Below, piece by piece: positions 1 to 9,209 of a DNA stretch of 64,000 nucleotides. The position numbers and the translations under genes are program-made. This DNA comes from PALSA-607 sp963737705 (GTDB taxonomy: Bacteria > Actinomycetota > Actinomycetes > Acidothermales > Acidothermaceae), in NCBI GenBank assembly GCA_963737705.1, contig CAVTTP010000004.1, positions 186,001-250,000 of the forward strand. The letters run 5' to 3'. Below the pieces are notes generated by a model. It made no database searches and was not told the DNA's origin. It saw only the letters and a list, made by a program, of their open reading frames with translations. Position 1 is the stretch's first letter. The number at the start of each line of letters is the position of its first letter.

Positions 1-1
1 G

Positions 2-1027
2 AGGGTGTTGCCGGTCAGTGCGCCTGGTCGGGTAGTCAGCGACACGCTGGCGCGTGACTTTCCATCGAACGCAACGAATCCGATCCAGGTTGTCGTCGAG
101 GGTGTCCAGAATCCGGCTGTCATCCCCGCCTATGTGACGCAGCTTGGTTCGGTGCAGGGGGCTGCAGGGGCGACGGTCGCCGCCACCCACGGTGACAACG
201 TGCTGGTGCAGGTTGCGTTCAACGGTGACCCGATTTCGAGCGCGGCACGCGGCACGCTCGCGCGAGTGCGCGCGGTGCCGCCACCTGCAGGTGCGACTGT
301 TCTCGTCGGCGGCTTCACCGCATTCTTGGTCGACCAACTGCACAGCATCGGGCACGTCTTGCCGTGGATGCTCGGCGTCATGATCGTGGCGATGCTCGTG
401 CTGCTGTTCCTCGCGTTCGGTTCGTTCGTGCTGCCGTTCAAGGCGGTCGCGATGAACGCGCTGTCGATCGGTGCGTCATTCGGCGCGGTCACCTGGATCT
501 TCCAGAGCGGTCACCTCTCGAACTTGTTCGGATTCACCAAACTCGGCTATCTCGACGCGACCGATCCGATCCTGATGCTCGCTGTGGTGTTCGGGTTGTC
601 GATGGACTACGAGGTGTTCCTGCTCAGCCGGATCCGGGAGGAGTGGGATGCGCAGGCCGCCATAGCGGGCGGTGGCGATTCGCCGGACGCCCGCAACCGC
701 CTCGCGGTCGCGCACGGACTCCAGCGCAGCGGCCGCATCATCACCAGCGCCGCGCTGCTGCTGGTCATCGTGGTCGGTGCGTTTGCCACCTCGCAGGTGA
801 CGACGCTCAAGCTGCTCGGCTTCGGCATGGCGTTGGCGATCTTCGTCGATGCCACGATCGTGCGGGCGATGCTGGTGCCGGCCGTCATGCGGCTCCTGGG
901 CGCGACGAACTGGTGGGCGCCGGCACCGCTCGCCCGATGGTGGCGCACCCATGGGGTGGGCGAGTCGAGCAACGCGGGGGCCGATCCGAGTCAGGGGACG
1001 GGCCGGTACGAGACACTGGTGAAGTGA
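2..1027 (+). CDS. MMPL family transporter, C-terminal part (cut by window start)
   Basis: This is the C-terminal part (about 340 residues) of an RND-type MMPL membrane transporter; the frame is open to the window edge, so the GTG near base 5 is not a convincing start. Several hydrophobic helices are visible, and the segment GLSMDYEVFLLSRIREEW is the typical MMPL motif that follows the transmembrane helix thought to carry the proton-relay acidic residues. The family exports lipids or hydrophobic compounds across the cytoplasmic membrane; substrate is not predictable here. The stop overlaps the dxr start by GTGA, suggesting translational coupling. Confidence 0.85.
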   Translation, partial: RVLPVSAPGRVVSDTLARDFPSNATNPIQVVVEGVQNPAVIPAYVTQLGSVQGAAGATVAATHGDNVLVQVAFNGDPISSAARGTLARVRAVPPPAGATVLVGGFTAFLVDQLHSIGHVLPWMLGVMIVAMLVLLFLAFGSFVLPFKAVAMNALSIGASFGAVTWIFQSGHLSNLFGFTKLGYLDATDPILMLAVVFGLSMDYEVFLLSRIREEWDAQAAIAGGGDSPDARNRLAVAHGLQRSGRIITSAALLLVIVVGAFATSQVTTLKLLGFGMALAIFVDATIVRAMLVPAVMRLLGATNWWAPAPLARWWRTHGVGESSNAGADPSQGTGRYETLVK

Positions 1028-2292
1028 GCCAGCGCCGGGACATCGTGATCCTGGGGTCTACCGGATCGATCGGTACCCAGGCGCTTGACGTCATTCGGCG
1101 CAATCCCGATCTCTTCCGGGTGGTCGGGCTGGGCAGTGGCGGCGACCGGCTCGCCCTGCTCGCTGACCAGGCAGTCGAGTTCAACGTCGAGGTCATCGGC
1201 GTCGCGCGCGGGTCGGCGTCCGACCTGGAGGCAGCGCTCGCGGCGGCTGCGACCCGGGCCGGCGTCGCAAAGCCAGTACCGAAGCTGCTGATCGGTCCGG
1301 ACGCCGCGGCGAGCGTCGCGAGCTGGCCGATGGCCGACGGATCGCCGACCGGCGGCACGGTGCTCAACGGCATGACCGGCTCTATTGGCCTGGCCCCCAC
1401 CCTGGCGGCGTTGAGCGCCGGCTACACCCTCGCGCTCGCGAACAAGGAGTCGCTCATCGTCGGCGGCCCGCTGGTGAAGGCGGCAGCGAAGCCCGGGCAG
1501 ATTGTGCCCGTCGACAGCGAGCATTCCGCGCTGGCCCAGTGCCTGCGCGGCGGTCGGTCAGCCGAGGTGCGCCGGCTGATCCTGACCGCCAGCGGGGGTC
1601 CGTTTCGCGGCCGCGCGGCTGCCGATCTCGCCGCCGTCACACCGGCACAGGCCCTCGCCCACCCGACGTGGCGGATGGGTCCTGTCGTCACCATCAACTC
1701 AGCCACCCTGGTGAACAAGGGCCTCGAGCTGATCGAGGCGCATCTACTTTTTGACCTTCCCCTGACGGCGATCGACGTGGTCGTGCACCCGCAGTCAGTC
1801 GTGCATTCGATGGTCGAGTTCACCGACGGTTCGACCCTGGCCCAGTGCTCGCCGCCCGACATGCGCCTGCCGATCGCGATGGCGCTCGCGTGGCCACAGC
1901 GCGTGCCCGACGCCGTCCCCGCTTGTGATTGGACGACTGCCCAGACCTGGACCTTCGAGCCGCTCGACCACGCGGCGTTTCCGGCCGTCGCGCTGGCCAG
2001 GCAGGTGGGCACCGCGGGCGGCGTTGCTCCGGCGATCTACAACGCCGCCAACGAGGAGGCGGTGGCCGCGTTTCTGGGCGGTGATCTGGCATTCACGGGC
2101 ATCGTCGAAACGGTCTCTCGGGTTCTCGACGAATCTGCCGAAGAAGGAACAGGGAACGTCAAGCAGCTCTCGGATGTTCTCCGTGCGGAGTCCCTCGCTC
2201 GCGTGCGGGCCCGCGCCTTGATTTACGGCACAGGTATTTCCGCGCCTGCGGCGGGGTTCGCAGGACGGACGACGGGAGAACTCGCACCATGA
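1024..2292 (+). CDS. dxr: 1-deoxy-D-xylulose 5-phosphate reductoisomerase
   Basis: Second step of the MEP isoprenoid pathway: NADPH-dependent conversion of DXP to MEP in the cytosol. The 422-residue product has the N-terminal nucleotide-binding loop GSTGSIG, then ALANKESLIVGG, the metal/substrate segment VPVDSEHSALAQC and NSATLVNKGLELIEAHLLFD, all diagnostic of Dxr. The GTG at 1024 is chosen because it overlaps the preceding stop (GTGA) and puts GSTGSIG near residue 11; a longer upstream open frame overlaps the transporter and is not needed. The stop overlaps the rseP ATG (ATGA). ispG of the same pathway lies one gene further on. Confidence 0.96.
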   Translation: MSQRRDIVILGSTGSIGTQALDVIRRNPDLFRVVGLGSGGDRLALLADQAVEFNVEVIGVARGSASDLEAALAAAATRAGVAKPVPKLLIGPDAAASVASWPMADGSPTGGTVLNGMTGSIGLAPTLAALSAGYTLALANKESLIVGGPLVKAAAKPGQIVPVDSEHSALAQCLRGGRSAEVRRLILTASGGPFRGRAAADLAAVTPAQALAHPTWRMGPVVTINSATLVNKGLELIEAHLLFDLPLTAIDVVVHPQSVVHSMVEFTDGSTLAQCSPPDMRLPIAMALAWPQRVPDAVPACDWTTAQTWTFEPLDHAAFPAVALARQVGTAGGVAPAIYNAANEEAVAAFLGGDLAFTGIVETVSRVLDESAEEGTGNVKQLSDVLRAESLARVRARALIYGTGISAPAAGFAGRTTGELAP

Positions 2293-3494
2293 TGACCATC
2301 GGCGTCCTGGCCTTTGTGGTCGCTCTGCTGACTTCGGTAATGCTTCACGAGGCGGGCCACTTCGTGACGGCGAAGCTCTTCGGAATGAAGGCCACCCAGT
2401 TCTTCGTCGGCTTCGGCACGACCCTGTGGTCGCGCCAAAAGGGCGAGACCGAGTACGGAGTCAAGGCCATCCCGGCCGGCGGCTTCGTGAAGATCATCGG
2501 CATGACGCCGCTCGAAGAGATCGCCGTCGAGGACGAGCCTCGCGCGTTCATCAACAAGCCGGGCTGGCAACGGTTCATCGTGCTGGTCGCCGGTTCGACG
2601 ATGCACTTCATCATCGCCCTGGCGCTGCTGTTCATTGTCTTGCTGAGCTGGCCAAGTGTTGTTCACGGCGCATCGCGAGTCGAGAAGGTCGAGGACTGCA
2701 TAACCACGACGACCGATCAGCCGTGCCCCGCCGGCGCCACTCCCGCGCCAGCCGTGGGCAAGTTCAAGCCCAACGACGTCATCACCGCAGTCAATGGCCA
2801 ACCGGTCGTGCACGGCACGCAGCAGCTCATTTCGTTGATCAGCAACGCGCCGCAAGGTCCGGTCGCGTTCACGGTGCAGCGCGCGGGCGACACGATCAAC
2901 CTGGTCGTCACGCCGGCGATCGTCGACGGCAAGGCGAAGGTCGGTCTTGAGCTCAACGACGCCAGGAACACCAAGTACGTGCGCGTCGGCTTCCTCGGTG
3001 CGGTGACCGGGAGCTTCCACGGGTTCGGCAGCCTGTTTGTCGACAGCTTCAAAGCGCTCGGCGTCGTGCCGCACGAGATCGGTCAGCTCATCAGCCACCC
3101 GAGCGAGAAGCGCCAAGCCACCACCGGCAGCAGCGGGGGGCAGGTCACCAGCGTCTTCGGCGTCGGCCGCTACGCCGGTGAAGCCTTCACGGCGTACGGG
3201 GTCTCCGGCGGTGCTGAGACGGTGATCGAGATCGTCGCGTCGGTGAACATCTTCGTCGGGATCTTCAACCTCTTCCCGTTCTTGCCCCTCGATGGCGGCC
3301 ACGTCGCGATCCTCGGTTACGAGAAGATCCGGAACGCGTGGCGGCGGCGTCGGCACCTGATTCCGGCCGGTCCCGTCGATTTGAACAAGCTGATGCCATT
3401 TACCTACGGCGTGCTGGCCATAATTGTGGCCGTGTCAGCGTTGATCCTGGTGGCGGACATCGCCAACCCCGTCGCCAACCCGTTCAACCAATAG
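2289..3494 (+). CDS. rseP: RseP/Rip1-type site-2 membrane metalloprotease
   Basis: Intramembrane zinc protease of the S2P family (M50), 401 residues. The zinc-binding HEAGH is at residues 20-24 in the first helix; a PDZ-like region lies around residues 140-220; and the second active-site motif is in FPFLPLDGGHV near residue 335. Family members cleave membrane-bound anti-sigma factors after a first cut and so release extracytoplasmic sigma factors; in mycobacteria the orthologue (Rip1) also sits between dxr and ispG. Its ATG overlaps the dxr stop. A candidate client pair (sigma factor plus membrane proteins) exists at 55-59 kb, but linkage is speculative. Confidence 0.95.
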   Translation: MMTIGVLAFVVALLTSVMLHEAGHFVTAKLFGMKATQFFVGFGTTLWSRQKGETEYGVKAIPAGGFVKIIGMTPLEEIAVEDEPRAFINKPGWQRFIVLVAGSTMHFIIALALLFIVLLSWPSVVHGASRVEKVEDCITTTTDQPCPAGATPAPAVGKFKPNDVITAVNGQPVVHGTQQLISLISNAPQGPVAFTVQRAGDTINLVVTPAIVDGKAKVGLELNDARNTKYVRVGFLGAVTGSFHGFGSLFVDSFKALGVVPHEIGQLISHPSEKRQATTGSSGGQVTSVFGVGRYAGEAFTAYGVSGGAETVIEIVASVNIFVGIFNLFPFLPLDGGHVAILGYEKIRNAWRRRRHLIPAGPVDLNKLMPFTYGVLAIIVAVSALILVADIANPVANPFNQ

Positions 3495-3530
3495 CTGTTC
3501 AACCCGCAAGTACCGATCGAGAGGCTCGCC

Positions 3531-4694
3531 GTGACCACCGTCAACTTGGGGCTCCCTGAGATGCCACCTGTGAGCCCCCTGGCGCCGCGACGGGTCTCGC
3601 GGCAGCTGAATGTCGGCGGGGTTCTCGTCGGTGGCGACGCTCCTGTTTCGGTGCAGTCGATGTGCATCACGCTGACGGCCGACGTCAACGCCACCTTGCA
3701 GCAGATCGCCGAGCTCACGGCGTCCGGCTGCCAGATCGTGCGAGTCGCCGTGCCCAGCCAGGACGACGCCGACGCGCTGCCCATGATCGCGAAGAAGTCG
3801 CAGATCCCGGTGATCGCCGACATCCACTTTCAGCCGAAGTACGTGTTCGCCGCGATCGAGGCCGGCTGTGCGGCGGTTCGGGTGAACCCCGGCAACATCA
3901 AGAAGTTCGACGACCAGGTCAAGGAGATCGCGCTCGCCGCGAAGGACCACGGCACGCCGATCCGGATCGGTGTGAACGCCGGCTCCCTCGACCCACGGAT
4001 GCTCGCGAAGTACGGCGGCAAAGCAACGCCCGAGGCCCTCGTCGAGTCGGCGAAATGGGAGGCGAGCTTGTTTGAGGAGCACGGCTTCCACGACATCAAG
4101 ATCTCCGTGAAGCACCACGACCCGCTGATCATGATCGAGGCCTACCGCCAGCTCGCGGCCGAGACCGACTACCCGTTGCACCTCGGCGTGACCGAGGCCG
4201 GCCCGCTGATGCAGGGAACGATCAAGTCGGCGGTCGCGTTCGGCATCCTGCTCTCCGAGGGCATCGGCGACACGATCCGCGTGTCGCTGTCCGCCCCGCC
4301 GGTCGAGGAAGTCAAGGTCGGCATCGGCATCCTTGAGTCGCTCGGCCTGCGCCAGCGCAAGCTCGAGATCGTGTCGTGTCCGTCCTGTGGGCGGGCGCAG
4401 GTCGACGTGTACAAGCTGGCCGAAGAGGTCACCGCGGGTCTTGAGGGCATGACCGTGCCGTTGCGCGTCGCCGTCATGGGCTGCGTCGTCAACGGTCCTG
4501 GCGAGGCTCGCGAGGCCGACCTCGGCGTGGCGTCGGGCAATGGCAAGGGTCAGATTTTCGTCCGTGGCGAGGTCGTCAAGACGGTACCTGAGGCTCAGAT
4601 TGTGGAAACTCTGATCGAAGAAGCGATGCGGCTGGCTGACGAGATGGCGTCGGACGGCGTAGCCTCCGGCGAGCCACAGGTCACCGTCGTCTAG
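3531..4694 (+). CDS. ispG: 4-hydroxy-3-methylbut-2-enyl diphosphate synthase (IspG)
   Basis: Iron-sulfur enzyme of the MEP pathway that converts MEcPP to HMBPP. The 387-residue protein has the conserved start region RQLNVGGVLVGGDAPVSVQSM and the three [4Fe-4S] cysteines: two in CPSCGRAQVDVY and one in VMGCVVNGPGEA. The GTG start at 3531 follows the rseP stop by about 36 bases. Full length for the bacterial single-domain type. Together with dxr this makes a small MEP cluster. Confidence 0.96.
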   Translation: MTTVNLGLPEMPPVSPLAPRRVSRQLNVGGVLVGGDAPVSVQSMCITLTADVNATLQQIAELTASGCQIVRVAVPSQDDADALPMIAKKSQIPVIADIHFQPKYVFAAIEAGCAAVRVNPGNIKKFDDQVKEIALAAKDHGTPIRIGVNAGSLDPRMLAKYGGKATPEALVESAKWEASLFEEHGFHDIKISVKHHDPLIMIEAYRQLAAETDYPLHLGVTEAGPLMQGTIKSAVAFGILLSEGIGDTIRVSLSAPPVEEVKVGIGILESLGLRQRKLEIVSCPSCGRAQVDVYKLAEEVTAGLEGMTVPLRVAVMGCVVNGPGEAREADLGVASGNGKGQIFVRGEVVKTVPEAQIVETLIEEAMRLADEMASDGVASGEPQVTVV

Positions 4695-4741
4695 GAACCA
4701 CTTCCCGGGCGGCCGCGCCGACGTAGAAGCGAGGGCAGTTC

Positions 4742-5584
4742 GTGCTGCGTGGTACGCCTGTACGGGTCCTCGACGATCGTGAACTCGATTCGGTCAGGGA
4801 CCTGCTGGATCGCGATCCCGTGGCGAACGTGTTCGTCAGTTCCCGCATCGAAAGCGCCGGGCTCGATCCCTGGCGCTTGGGCGCCGAGGTGTGGGGCTTC
4901 GTTGCCGGTGGTCGGCTCGCAGCGCTCTGCTACGCGGGCGCCAACCTGGTTCCGGTCGGGGCGAGCGCCGACGCGTGCCGTGGGTTCGCCGAGAAAGCCC
5001 GTCGCCAGGGCCGCCGCTGCTCATCGATCGTCGGCCCCCGCGAGCAGGTCGCGCTGTTGTGGTCGCTGCTCGAACCGGCATGGGGCACGCCCCGCGACGT
5101 CCGGCCCCACCAGCCGTTGATGGCGATCAGCGACGCACCCAAGATCACCCCCGACCCGCTGGTACGCCGAGTGCGGCCCGACGAGCTCGACATCCTCTAC
5201 CCGGCCTGCGTCGCCATGTTCACCGAAGAGGTCGGCATCTCACCGGCGAATGGTGACGGCGGCTCGTTGTACCGGGCCAGGGTGGGGGAGTTGATCAGTC
5301 AGGGCCGAGCATTCGCCCGGATCGAAGATGGTCGGGTGGTCTTCAAGGCAGAGGTCGGCGCCGCGACGCAGGAGGCGTGCCAGATCCAGGGTGTCTGGGT
5401 CGACCCGGCGTTGCGCGGCCGCGGCTATGCGAATGGCGGGATGGCGGCCGTCGTCGCCCAGGCCCAAGCGAGCGTCGCGCCGGTCGTCAGCCTCTACGTC
5501 AACGACTACAACACCGCCGCACGGGCGGCCTACACGAGAGTCGGCTTCGTCGAGGTCGGCAGCTTCATGTCCGTGCTCTTCTAG
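4742..5584 (+). CDS. GNAT family N-acetyltransferase (DUF4081-like N-terminus)
   Basis: A 280-residue two-part acetyltransferase. The C-terminal half has the acetyl-CoA loop in DPALRGRGYANGGMAAVV (about residues 220-237) and the typical GNAT end VNDYNTAARAAYTRVGFVEVG. The N-terminal half lacks the loop and resembles the DUF4081 domain found in actinobacterial homologues, which sit next to ispG and proS in this phylum. Substrate unknown. A purine-rich stretch GAGGGC lies about 6 bases before the GTG start. Confidence 0.88.
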   Translation: MLRGTPVRVLDDRELDSVRDLLDRDPVANVFVSSRIESAGLDPWRLGAEVWGFVAGGRLAALCYAGANLVPVGASADACRGFAEKARRQGRRCSSIVGPREQVALLWSLLEPAWGTPRDVRPHQPLMAISDAPKITPDPLVRRVRPDELDILYPACVAMFTEEVGISPANGDGGSLYRARVGELISQGRAFARIEDGRVVFKAEVGAATQEACQIQGVWVDPALRGRGYANGGMAAVVAQAQASVAPVVSLYVNDYNTAARAAYTRVGFVEVGSFMSVLF

Positions 5585-5622
5585 CGCGTGGCCGTCTAGA
5601 TTCGGCAGAGCGCGTAGCCCGA

Positions 5623-5628
5623 TAGGCT
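5623..5628 (+). promoter_or_regulatory. -10 box for a leaderless proS transcript
   Basis: TAGGCT ends 7 bases before the proS GTG, the spacing expected when transcription starts at the start codon itself. No Shine-Dalgarno sequence is present. TTCGGC at 5601-5606 is a possible but weak -35. Confidence 0.55.
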
Positions 5629-5635
5629 CCATCAC

Positions 5636-7384
5636 GTGATCTTGCGGATGTCGAAGCTGTTCCTGCGCACGTTGCGTGAGGACCCTGCCGACGCCGAGGT
5701 TGTAAGCCACCGGCTGTTGGTGCGTGCCGGCTACGTCCGCCGCGTCGCACCTGGCGTCTACTCCTGGCTGCCGCTCGGCTACCGCGTACTCCGCAAGGTC
5801 GAGGCGATCGTGCGCGAGGAAATGGAGCGCATGGGTGCGCAGGAGGTCCATTTCCCGGCGCTCGTGCCACGAGAGATCTACGAGACGAGCGGTCGCTGGA
5901 CCGATTACGGCGACCTGCTGTTTCGCCTGAAGGACCGCAAGGGCGCCGACTACTTGCTCGCGCCGACCCACGAGGAGCTCTTCACGATGCTCGTGAAGGG
6001 TGAGTACTCGTCCTACAAGGACTACCCGGTCACGCTGTTCCAGATCCAGACGAAGTACCGCGACGAAGCCCGCCCGCGCGCCGGCATCCTGCGCGGTCGC
6101 GAGTTCGTCATGAAGGACAGTTACAGCTTTGACCTGGACGACGAGGGGCTGGCGAAGTCGTACGCCGACCACCGCGTGACCTACCAGCGAATGTTCGAGC
6201 GGCTCGGTCTCGACTACCGCATCGTCTACGCGGTCTCGGGTGCGATGGGCGGCTCGGCATCGGAGGAGTTTCTGGCGCCGACACCATCAGGCGAAGACTC
6301 TTTCGTGCAGTGTGAGAACTGCGACTACGCGGCGAACACCGAGGCGGTTGAGATCGCCGTACCGCCGCCCGTCGACCCCGCAGCGCATCCGGAGATGCAG
6401 GTTCTCGACACTCCCGACACGCCGACGATTGCGACCCTTGTCGATCATCTGAACTCCCTCGACCTTGGTCGGACGTTCACCGGCGCCGACACCTTGAAGA
6501 ACCTCGTGGTGAAGACGCTCGCGCCCGGCACCACGAAATGGGAGCTCCTCGTGATCGGCGTCCCGGGCGACCGTGACGTCGACATGAAGCGGCTGCAAGG
6601 CCAGCTTGAACCCGCCGAAGTCGCGCAGGCCGAGCCCGCCGACCTTGCGACGCAACCAGGGCTGGTCAAGGGCTACATCGGGCCGCAGATCTTGAAGGAA
6701 CTCGGCATCCGCTACCTGGTCGACCCACTCGTGGTGCCGGGCAGTGCGTGGGTCACCGGCGCGAACGCCGAGGGCAGACATGCCGCGGCTGTCGTGCGTG
6801 GTCGAGACTTCGAACCGGACGGCGAGATCGGCGCAGTCGAGATCCGCGACGGTGACTTGTGCGCGCAATGCGGCGGCCGGTTGTCGATCGCGCGCGGCAT
6901 CGAGATCGGCCACATTTTCCAGCTGGGCCGCAAGTACGCGACCGCGTTCGGGCTCGATGCGCTCGGTCCCGACGCCAAGCCGATCCGCATCACGATGGGT
7001 TCGTACGGCGTCGGGGTGTCCCGTGCGGTCGCTGCGCTGGCCGAGCAACATGCCGACGAACTCGGGCTGGTGTGGCCGTCATCGGTCGCGCCGGCCGACG
7101 TCCACCTCGTTGCTGCCGGCAAGGAGGATCAGCTTGTTGCCGCCGAGAAGCTCGCGAGGGAGTTCGCGGCTGCGGGCGTGAGTGTGCTGCTCGACGACCG
7201 TGCTGGCGTGTCTGTTGGGGTCAAGTTCAAGGACGCCGAGCTGATCGGCGTCCCCTGGATCGTTGTGGTGGGCCGTGGCCTGGTCGACGGGCTGGTCGAG
7301 GTCCGCAACCGAGCGAGTGGGGAGCGCGAAGACGTCGCGCTGCACGCCGTTGTCGCCCAAGTGGCACGGCAGATAACGATTTGA
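5636..7384 (+). CDS. proS: Prolyl-tRNA synthetase, bacterial type
   Basis: Class II aminoacyl-tRNA synthetase charging tRNA-Pro. At 582 residues it is the long bacterial form: catalytic core, an editing (INS) insertion around residues 240-410, then GHIFQLGRKYATAFGL, the motif 3 segment MGSYGVGVSR and an anticodon-binding domain. The GTG start (ILRMSKLFLRTLRED) matches how actinobacterial homologues begin and is supported by a -10 box exactly 7 bases upstream; an internal ATG four codons later is the alternative. Confidence 0.96.
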   Translation: MILRMSKLFLRTLREDPADAEVVSHRLLVRAGYVRRVAPGVYSWLPLGYRVLRKVEAIVREEMERMGAQEVHFPALVPREIYETSGRWTDYGDLLFRLKDRKGADYLLAPTHEELFTMLVKGEYSSYKDYPVTLFQIQTKYRDEARPRAGILRGREFVMKDSYSFDLDDEGLAKSYADHRVTYQRMFERLGLDYRIVYAVSGAMGGSASEEFLAPTPSGEDSFVQCENCDYAANTEAVEIAVPPPVDPAAHPEMQVLDTPDTPTIATLVDHLNSLDLGRTFTGADTLKNLVVKTLAPGTTKWELLVIGVPGDRDVDMKRLQGQLEPAEVAQAEPADLATQPGLVKGYIGPQILKELGIRYLVDPLVVPGSAWVTGANAEGRHAAAVVRGRDFEPDGEIGAVEIRDGDLCAQCGGRLSIARGIEIGHIFQLGRKYATAFGLDALGPDAKPIRITMGSYGVGVSRAVAALAEQHADELGLVWPSSVAPADVHLVAAGKEDQLVAAEKLAREFAAAGVSVLLDDRAGVSVGVKFKDAELIGVPWIVVVGRGLVDGLVEVRNRASGEREDVALHAVVAQVARQITI

Positions 7385-7401
7385 CCAGTTGATCGTATAG
7401 A

Positions 7402-7419
7402 GACCTTCCTAAGAAGGTC
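7402..7419 (+). terminator. Short perfect hairpin after proS
   Basis: A 7-bp perfect stem (GACCTTC at 7402-7408 with GAAGGTC at 7413-7419) around a 4-base loop sits 17 bases after the proS stop. There is no U-tract. It may terminate proS or act as an operator for the transporter operon that follows. Confidence 0.4.
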
Positions 7420-7433
7420 CGCGCCGAGTTAGC

Positions 7434-7439
7434 TAGCCT
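7434..7439 (+). promoter_or_regulatory. Candidate -10 box for the peptide transporter operon
   Basis: TAGCCT matches the actinobacterial -10 pattern and lies about 78 bases before the binding-protein ATG, leaving a leader of about 70 nt. No clear -35 at 17 bp. The interval 7385-7516 holds only this and the hairpin before it. Confidence 0.35.
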
Positions 7440-7516
7440 GCATCCTGCCGCCGACCGCGGCGGGCATTCAACCGCGGCTGCCGCCACCCAGGCGTCGCGA
7501 TGAGCTGGAGGAATCA

Positions 7517-9127
7517 ATGCGTCGACAGCAGCTGTTCGCCACCGTGGCCGTCGTGGCCACCCTGAGCCTCGCCGCCGCGGCGTGCAGCTCGAGCAAACCG
7601 AAGGCAGCGTCGCCCGGCAGCGGTACCGCGGCCGCGAGCGCGCCGGCCGCTGGCGGCAAGCTCCAGCAGGTCGTGCTCGGCACCACCGACAAGGTCATCT
7701 CGATCGACCCGGCCGGTGCTTACGACGAAGGCTCGTGGGTTCTGCAGTGGAACATCTACCAGGCGCTGTTGAAGATCAAGGCAGGCACGGCGGACGTCGT
7801 TCCAGACGCTGCGAGCGGCTGCTCGTGGACCAACACGACGACCTACACCTGCAAGCTGGTGCCCGGCTTGACGTTCAGCAATGGTGACCCGCTCGACGCG
7901 AACGCAGTGGTGTACTCGATCAACCGGGTCATCAAGATCAACGATCCGAACGGGCCGTCGAGCCTGCTCTCGTCGATGAAGAGCGTCGCGGCTCAGGGCA
8001 CCGACACCGTCGTGTTCACACTCAACGCGCCGAACTCGGTGTTCCCGTACATCCTCACGACGGGCGCCGGCAACATCGTCGACCCGAAGGTCTTCCCAGC
8101 CGACAAGCTGCTGCCAGACGGCCCCGGCGACATCGGGTCGGGCGTCTACACGCTGAGCAAGTACACGGCGAACCAGCAGGCAGTCTTGACGCCGAACCCG
8201 AAGTACAAGGGTGACGACGTGCTCGCCAACAAGGGGTTCATCGTGCACTACGAGCAGACCCCGGCAACGCTGAAGCTCGACGTCGAGCAGGGCAACGTTG
8301 ACGTCGCGTGGCGCAGCCTCAGCCCGACCGACATCGCGTCGCTGCAGACCGAGACGAGCAAGGTCAAGGTCGTCAAGGGCAACGGCATCGAGATCCGCTA
8401 CCTGGTGTTCAACACCTCGTTGCCTCCGGCCAAGGACCTTGCAACTCGCCAGGCAGTCGCGTACTCCATCGACCGCAACGCGATCGCCAACAACGTCTAC
8501 AACGGCACTGTCACGCCGCTGTACTCGATGGTTCCCGCCGGTCTCACGGGTGCCACCCAGGCGTACAAGGACATGTACGGTGCAACTCCTGACCCGGCCA
8601 AGGCGAAGGCCGTGTTGGCAGCCGCAGGTATCACGACGCCGGTCAACATCACGATCTGGTGGACGCCGTCGCACTACGGTGCGGTGTCGGGTGACGAATA
8701 CACCGAGATCAAGCGCGAGCTCGAAGCGACCGGCTTGTTCAAGGTGACCTTGCAGAGTGCGGAGTGGGACGCGTACAGCAAGGCCTACCCGAAGGACCAG
8801 TACGAAGCGTTCGAGCTGGGCTGGTTCCCGGACTACCCGGACGCTGACGACTACCTGGCGCCCTTCTATCTCAAGGGCGGTTTCTACAACAACCACTACG
8901 ACAACCCCGCGATCGACACTCTCCTCACGCAGGAAGAGGGCGAGACCGACGCCACCAAGCGGTTGGGTGAACTCCAGCAGATCCAGACGCTGGCGGCCAA
9001 GGACGTTCCGACGATTCCGATCTGGCAGGGTAATCAAGTCGCGGCCACCGGCCTCACGGTGACCGGCGTCGACAAGACGTTCGACCCGTCGTACATCTTC
9101 CGGATGTGGCTCATCGGCAAGAGTTAG
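7517..9127 (+). CDS. Peptide ABC transporter substrate-binding lipoprotein (SBP_bac_5)
   Basis: Extracytoplasmic solute-binding protein of family 5 (oligopeptide/dipeptide type), 536 residues. It begins with a lipoprotein signal: basic MRRQ, a hydrophobic stretch and a cysteine at residue 23 (AAACSSS). The mature part has the family layout, including SNGDPLDANAVVYSINRV and TRQAVAYSIDRNAIANNVYNG. A strong GGAGGA ribosome site precedes the ATG. First gene of a five-gene operon with its own permeases and ATPases; exact peptide ligand not predictable. Confidence 0.93.
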   Translation: MRRQQLFATVAVVATLSLAAAACSSSKPKAASPGSGTAAASAPAAGGKLQQVVLGTTDKVISIDPAGAYDEGSWVLQWNIYQALLKIKAGTADVVPDAASGCSWTNTTTYTCKLVPGLTFSNGDPLDANAVVYSINRVIKINDPNGPSSLLSSMKSVAAQGTDTVVFTLNAPNSVFPYILTTGAGNIVDPKVFPADKLLPDGPGDIGSGVYTLSKYTANQQAVLTPNPKYKGDDVLANKGFIVHYEQTPATLKLDVEQGNVDVAWRSLSPTDIASLQTETSKVKVVKGNGIEIRYLVFNTSLPPAKDLATRQAVAYSIDRNAIANNVYNGTVTPLYSMVPAGLTGATQAYKDMYGATPDPAKAKAVLAAAGITTPVNITIWWTPSHYGAVSGDEYTEIKRELEATGLFKVTLQSAEWDAYSKAYPKDQYEAFELGWFPDYPDADDYLAPFYLKGGFYNNHYDNPAIDTLLTQEEGETDATKRLGELQQIQTLAAKDVPTIPIWQGNQVAATGLTVTGVDKTFDPSYIFRMWLIGKS

Positions 9128-9135
9128 TCGTTGGA

Positions 9136-9169
9136 CGCCGAGGGGCCGCGTATCAGCGGCCCCTCGGCG
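9136..9169 (+). terminator. 14-bp hairpin between binding-protein gene and permease genes
   Basis: A perfect 14-bp GC-rich stem (9136-9149 with 9156-9169) with a 6-base loop starts 8 bases after the lipoprotein stop. No U-run follows, so it looks more like a partial terminator or 3'-end-stabilising structure than a full terminator. This position is the usual way to make more binding protein than membrane components. Confidence 0.7.
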
Positions 9170-9209
9170 CAGCGACAGTTAGCTCAAAACCGAAAGAGGT
9201 ATCCGGCTC

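Noticed and set aside
1..20. GTG at base 5 as the start of the transporter gene
   Set aside because: The frame is open to the window edge and homologues are much longer, so the gene starts outside the window.
7514..9037. Long reverse-strand open frame (507 codons) opposite the peptide-binding protein gene
   Set aside because: GC-rich codon bias keeps the antisense frame open; the forward product is a clear family member, and the reverse one is Arg/Asp/His-rich with no family resemblance. The same reasoning removes the long antisense frames at 2223-3356, 5240-6172, 11281-12777, 19766-21286 and 45002-46192.
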